Assembly (NCBI GenBank): GCA_012932295.1
Contig: JAAONU010000001.1
Coordinates: 49,821,134-49,885,133 of the forward strand
Reading direction: 5' to 3'
Origin: Cyclina sinensis
Taxonomy: Eukaryota; Mollusca; Bivalvia; Venerida; Veneridae
Length of the DNA: 64,000 nt
This document shows positions 60,901 through 64,000 of this stretch, piece after piece. The position numbers and the translations under genes were made by a program. The notes under the pieces are model-generated. The model had not been told where the DNA came from, did not search any database, and worked only from the letters and a program-made list of their open reading frames with translations. Within the stretch, counting starts at the first letter, position 1; each line of letters starts with the position of its first letter.

Positions 60901-62420
60901 TCAGAATTCATGAATGCACTTGTCACGATGACTTTGCAGTAATAGAAGGAAAGAGCATATGGATTATATGCAGTAAGCATAACATTTAAATGAAGTATTC
61001 GGGACGGTATTTCTGCCAGGTAGATTGCCTTATTTGTAGCTTTAACGATTTAGTGTTCATACATTTAAAACTGTTTAAAGTTAGACACTGTTACCAAGAT
61101 TTTAACTTGGAGCCGTTAACAAATCTCTTTCAGCAATAATACTTCCTAAGTTTCTGAAAAAATGTCAGCTTTCCTATTTACTGGTATATAACATATAGTA
61201 TTGATCATGTTGCTAGGTGAAACGATAAACTGTTCAGTACTGATGTAACTCGACACTAATTACATATGAGGAAAATGACGAAATTCATTCTTTTTGCAAT
61301 TAAACCTGACATAAAAGTTCTTAAGCTGCAATATATTTTAGTTCAGGATATTATTCACGTATGTTCAAGTCGAAAATAAAATAGTACAAACAGAACCCAT
61401 AAAACGCAAAGATAAAGATTTGCGTAGAAAGCTGGGTAAATTTAAACAAAACTAGCGAATCTTAAGTTTTGTTATTGTATTATGATATGATTGGTGTAAT
61501 TGATAATTGCTTTGATTTTAAAACTAATACCTTTTCTTGTTAAGGGATAAAGTTTTGTACTTCTTTATACCAGAGATCTGCACAAACAGTCAAATTCGTA
61601 CACAAAGGAGAATAAATATACAAGTATATTTACTTCGTTTCTACACAGTTTTATCATGGGCTTACTCGTAACCGGAACTATAAGTGGGTGTCTATTAAAA
61701 CAATTACTGTGTGATTAATGAATGGTTCGTACATCATCTTTTCTAGACAGCTGTTTCCTAAGATACCATTAACATTACTTTATCAAAGTACATTAATAAA
61801 AACATGACGAATATCATCACATCTAGTAAATATTGTAATGATGGAGTGATTGAATAAAAACAAAGCGCATTGATCTCTTATACTGTTGGTCTAGATTATT
61901 CCTAGTCAAAGTCTTTAGCAATCCAACTACAGAGAATAATGGCTTTATCTGTGATTAAATCTTTCTAAATGGTAATATAACAGAATAAAATGACTGCATC
62001 CAGAAGATTCAAGGTTACTTTTTATTGCGTAATACACATTTAGCTTGCTACAAACATTTCAAACAGAAAATCAAAACAAGGTTTCATTACTCTACATTAA
62101 CTTTTTCATGCATTCACACAAAATCAAGCAATATTTCAAGTATTATATAGACCACGGATTGTATTTTCAAACTTGTTGCTAGTTATGTCCAATACTAATT
62201 ATACAAAACCCACATAGGAATACTAGATTTTAAAATGCCACTGTATGAAAAACATAAACCAAAGCTGATAGTTTAAATGATGTATTGCCTATTCTGCTAT
62301 GTGATTATCATGACAAATATTGCAAAGGTAACGACAACCTAAGGGTACAAATTCTTTCTCGTCAGAAAAAAGAGAACAAGACAAAAATAATTAAGTAAAT
62401 TCAAAATGTTCAACCCTTCT

Positions 62421-62670
62421 TAATTATGTAAATTCACAATATTCCACTGTACATAATTATGTTCATAATTATGTGAATTCACAATGTTCCACTTTTCATA
62501 ATTATGTAAATTCACAATATTCCACTGTTCATAATTATGTAAATTCACAATGTTCCACTTTTCATAATTATGTAAATTCACAATGTTCCACTTTTCATAA
62601 TTATGTAAATTCACAATGTTCCACTTTTCATAATTATGTAAATTCACAATATTACACTGTTCATAATATG
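62421..62670. repeat. 33-bp minisatellite with palindromic core, seven to eight copies
   Basis: The unit is CATAATTATGTAAATTCACA then ATGTTCCACTTTT. The CATAATTATG core is a perfect palindrome. Because the unit is 33 bases (11 codons), it leaves a frame open on each strand (HNYVNSQCSTF on plus, NLHNYEKWNIV on minus). These are not considered genes. Confidence 0.95.
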
Positions 62671-64000
62671 CTACTTAATCAGACAGAAAGAGCTAGGAGA
62701 CCTTAAGGAGTTTTATGAAACTACTAAGATGCTGAAACAAACTATTGTCGGTTAACCAATTTTTTGACATAAATTACAGTGTTTTTTTGAAAAGGAAATG
62801 AATCTTGGCAAGGCAACCTGTTTTTTCCCCACAAGTCTAAGACAGTCTTTGTACACACGTACACATGAGAATATACCAAATGATTGATGAAGAAATAAGA
62901 GATTTGTTTTTGAAAAACAAAAACAGATTTATGCTTAATCAGACTAAAAATGACTTATTCTGTATCATATGTAATACAATTTCTTGTAAACAAATAAATT
63001 AGATTAAACACGAAATGATGCTTTTGTCTAAAATAAATCTGTATAAATTTAATATGGAGACTTAACGTTACGACAAGCATTATTGCTGTCTGTAAAATTA
63101 GCGTGATTCATGCGTTTTTCGCATAATAATACATAATAAATGGAATTTTGTCTGAAGCAATGCCATGCAGATCGACCAAGTTCTTGATACAAACGTCAGC
63201 TCACATTTATAAGCGCAATTGAGTATGAAAGTGCTAGATTAATATGCTAATCCTTTTCATGCAATATTAAAAGATTCCTTTGGGAAATCAAGAACGCGCT
63301 TCATCTAAAATTGAAAGCACAGTTAATTTTTCTTTCTATGCTGTTCAATTATCAATTATGATGTAGTCTGGATGTCTTTTTCTTGAGTGAAGGTCAGCAG
63401 CTTTCTCTTGTTTTCAACGACCGTGTATGGCAAACCGTAATCATCTATCTAATTTTGATGTTTTAAATGGCTGTGATGCCAACGGTTATTTCAATTCAAG
63501 TAAATTATCTAATTGCCCTTGCCCTCTATTTTGATTATTATTGTTATTTTATTGCCTGTACTGTACTTTTGTTGGTAAGTTATTATATGATAACGTATGA
63601 AAATGGGAAAATTCATTCATTTGACTTAATTAAGCGTGAAAAGTATGTTTATTTCGATTTTTTAACAGCACTCCTTTATGTAGGCCACTATTTCGTGGTT
63701 ACTCTGATTCAGACATATGTTTTTGAAAACACTTCCTAGTGAATTTTTTTTTCGTGGCACACTCAATGTATGATTGACCCATGATCGAAACAAATTGACA
63801 GTACTTGCAAAACAACATCCTCACGTAAGTTCAAATCCCGCTTTCGATGATCTTCGATGGTCTTGTTTAAGATGTATTGCATCTTTATTTTACGAACTTT
63901 TATTTCTGTAAGATATCTTTGAACTTTCATTTACGCTGTCCGAGATAACCCCTCTTGGCTTAAGTTTAATTTTTTTTTTTAAAAATCATAAAATCTTTCA

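Larger units (their letters stand above)
58591..64000. other. Gene-free end of window with minisatellites
   Basis: No exon was recognised. It holds a foldback-like segment at 59712-59995 and tandem arrays at 60622-60900 and 62421-62670. A 90-codon ATG frame at 63467-63739 encodes a strongly hydrophobic peptide but has no splice or family support. Near 63830, GTTCAAATCC could be a degenerate tRNA-type B box. Confidence 0.5.

Noticed and set aside
62420..62706. Eleven-residue repeat proteins on both strands
   Set aside because: They arise because the non-coding tandem unit is 33 bases long. There is no start context, splice site or domain.
63467..63739. 90-codon hydrophobic ATG frame
   Set aside because: AT-rich DNA commonly yields Phe/Tyr/Leu/Ile-rich frames. 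There are no splice partners, homology or repeat in the window to support it.

Overview
The window is eukaryotic, AT-rich nuclear DNA, most likely from a bivalve mollusc. Genes are split by introns with consistent GT-AG borders and phases. Intergenic and intronic DNA is full of minisatellites, tRNA-derived (SINE-like) pieces and dispersed repeats. Several repeats carry motifs I recognise from bivalve genomes: 'tatgcccccg...' ends followed by CTGTCCGTCCGTC runs, GACCTTGACC-rich arrays, and 'tttagctcgacta' starts. The species cannot be named from the sequence alone.

Layout. (1) 0.67-5.3 kb, + strand: one or two secreted or GPI-anchored genes built from a repeated two-exon cysteine module. The first carries a long Thr/Asn mucin-like tract. 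(2) 5.3-10.5 kb: no genes, but dispersed repeats and a hairpin repeat. (3) 10.6-18.4 kb, - strand: a complete nine-exon PTCD1 gene (mitochondrial pentatricopeptide-repeat RNA-binding protein). All nine exons join in frame to give 823 codons. (4) 18.7-23.1 kb: a ~4.4 kb element with ~65-90 bp terminal inverted repeats. It holds two tandem arrays and a nested, 5'-truncated, frameshifted hAT-type transposase. (5) 24.9-45.2 kb, + strand: a tandem cluster of four small single-domain vWA genes related to copines and plant RGLG proteins, all with the same five-exon plan. Copy A is intact and has two candidate first exons. Copy B is intact except for one stop codon. Copy C is a decayed pseudogene. Copy D is intact. 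(6) 45.15-51 kb and 53.77-58.6 kb: a diverged segmental duplication that starts inside the last exon of the vWA gene and carries the DNA downstream of it. (7) 58.6-64 kb: no recognisable genes, two clear minisatellites and a possible foldback repeat.

The vWA cluster is the biological centre of the window. The proteins are about 280 residues: a short variable N-terminus, a conserved helix ending in LETCNLIFG, and a metal-ion-dependent adhesion site (MIDAS)-type vWA domain. No C2 or RING domain is encoded anywhere near them. The cluster shows birth and death of copies, a possible alternative promoter, near-identical last exons between non-adjacent copies, and a stray last-exon fragment 8.6 kb beyond copy D.
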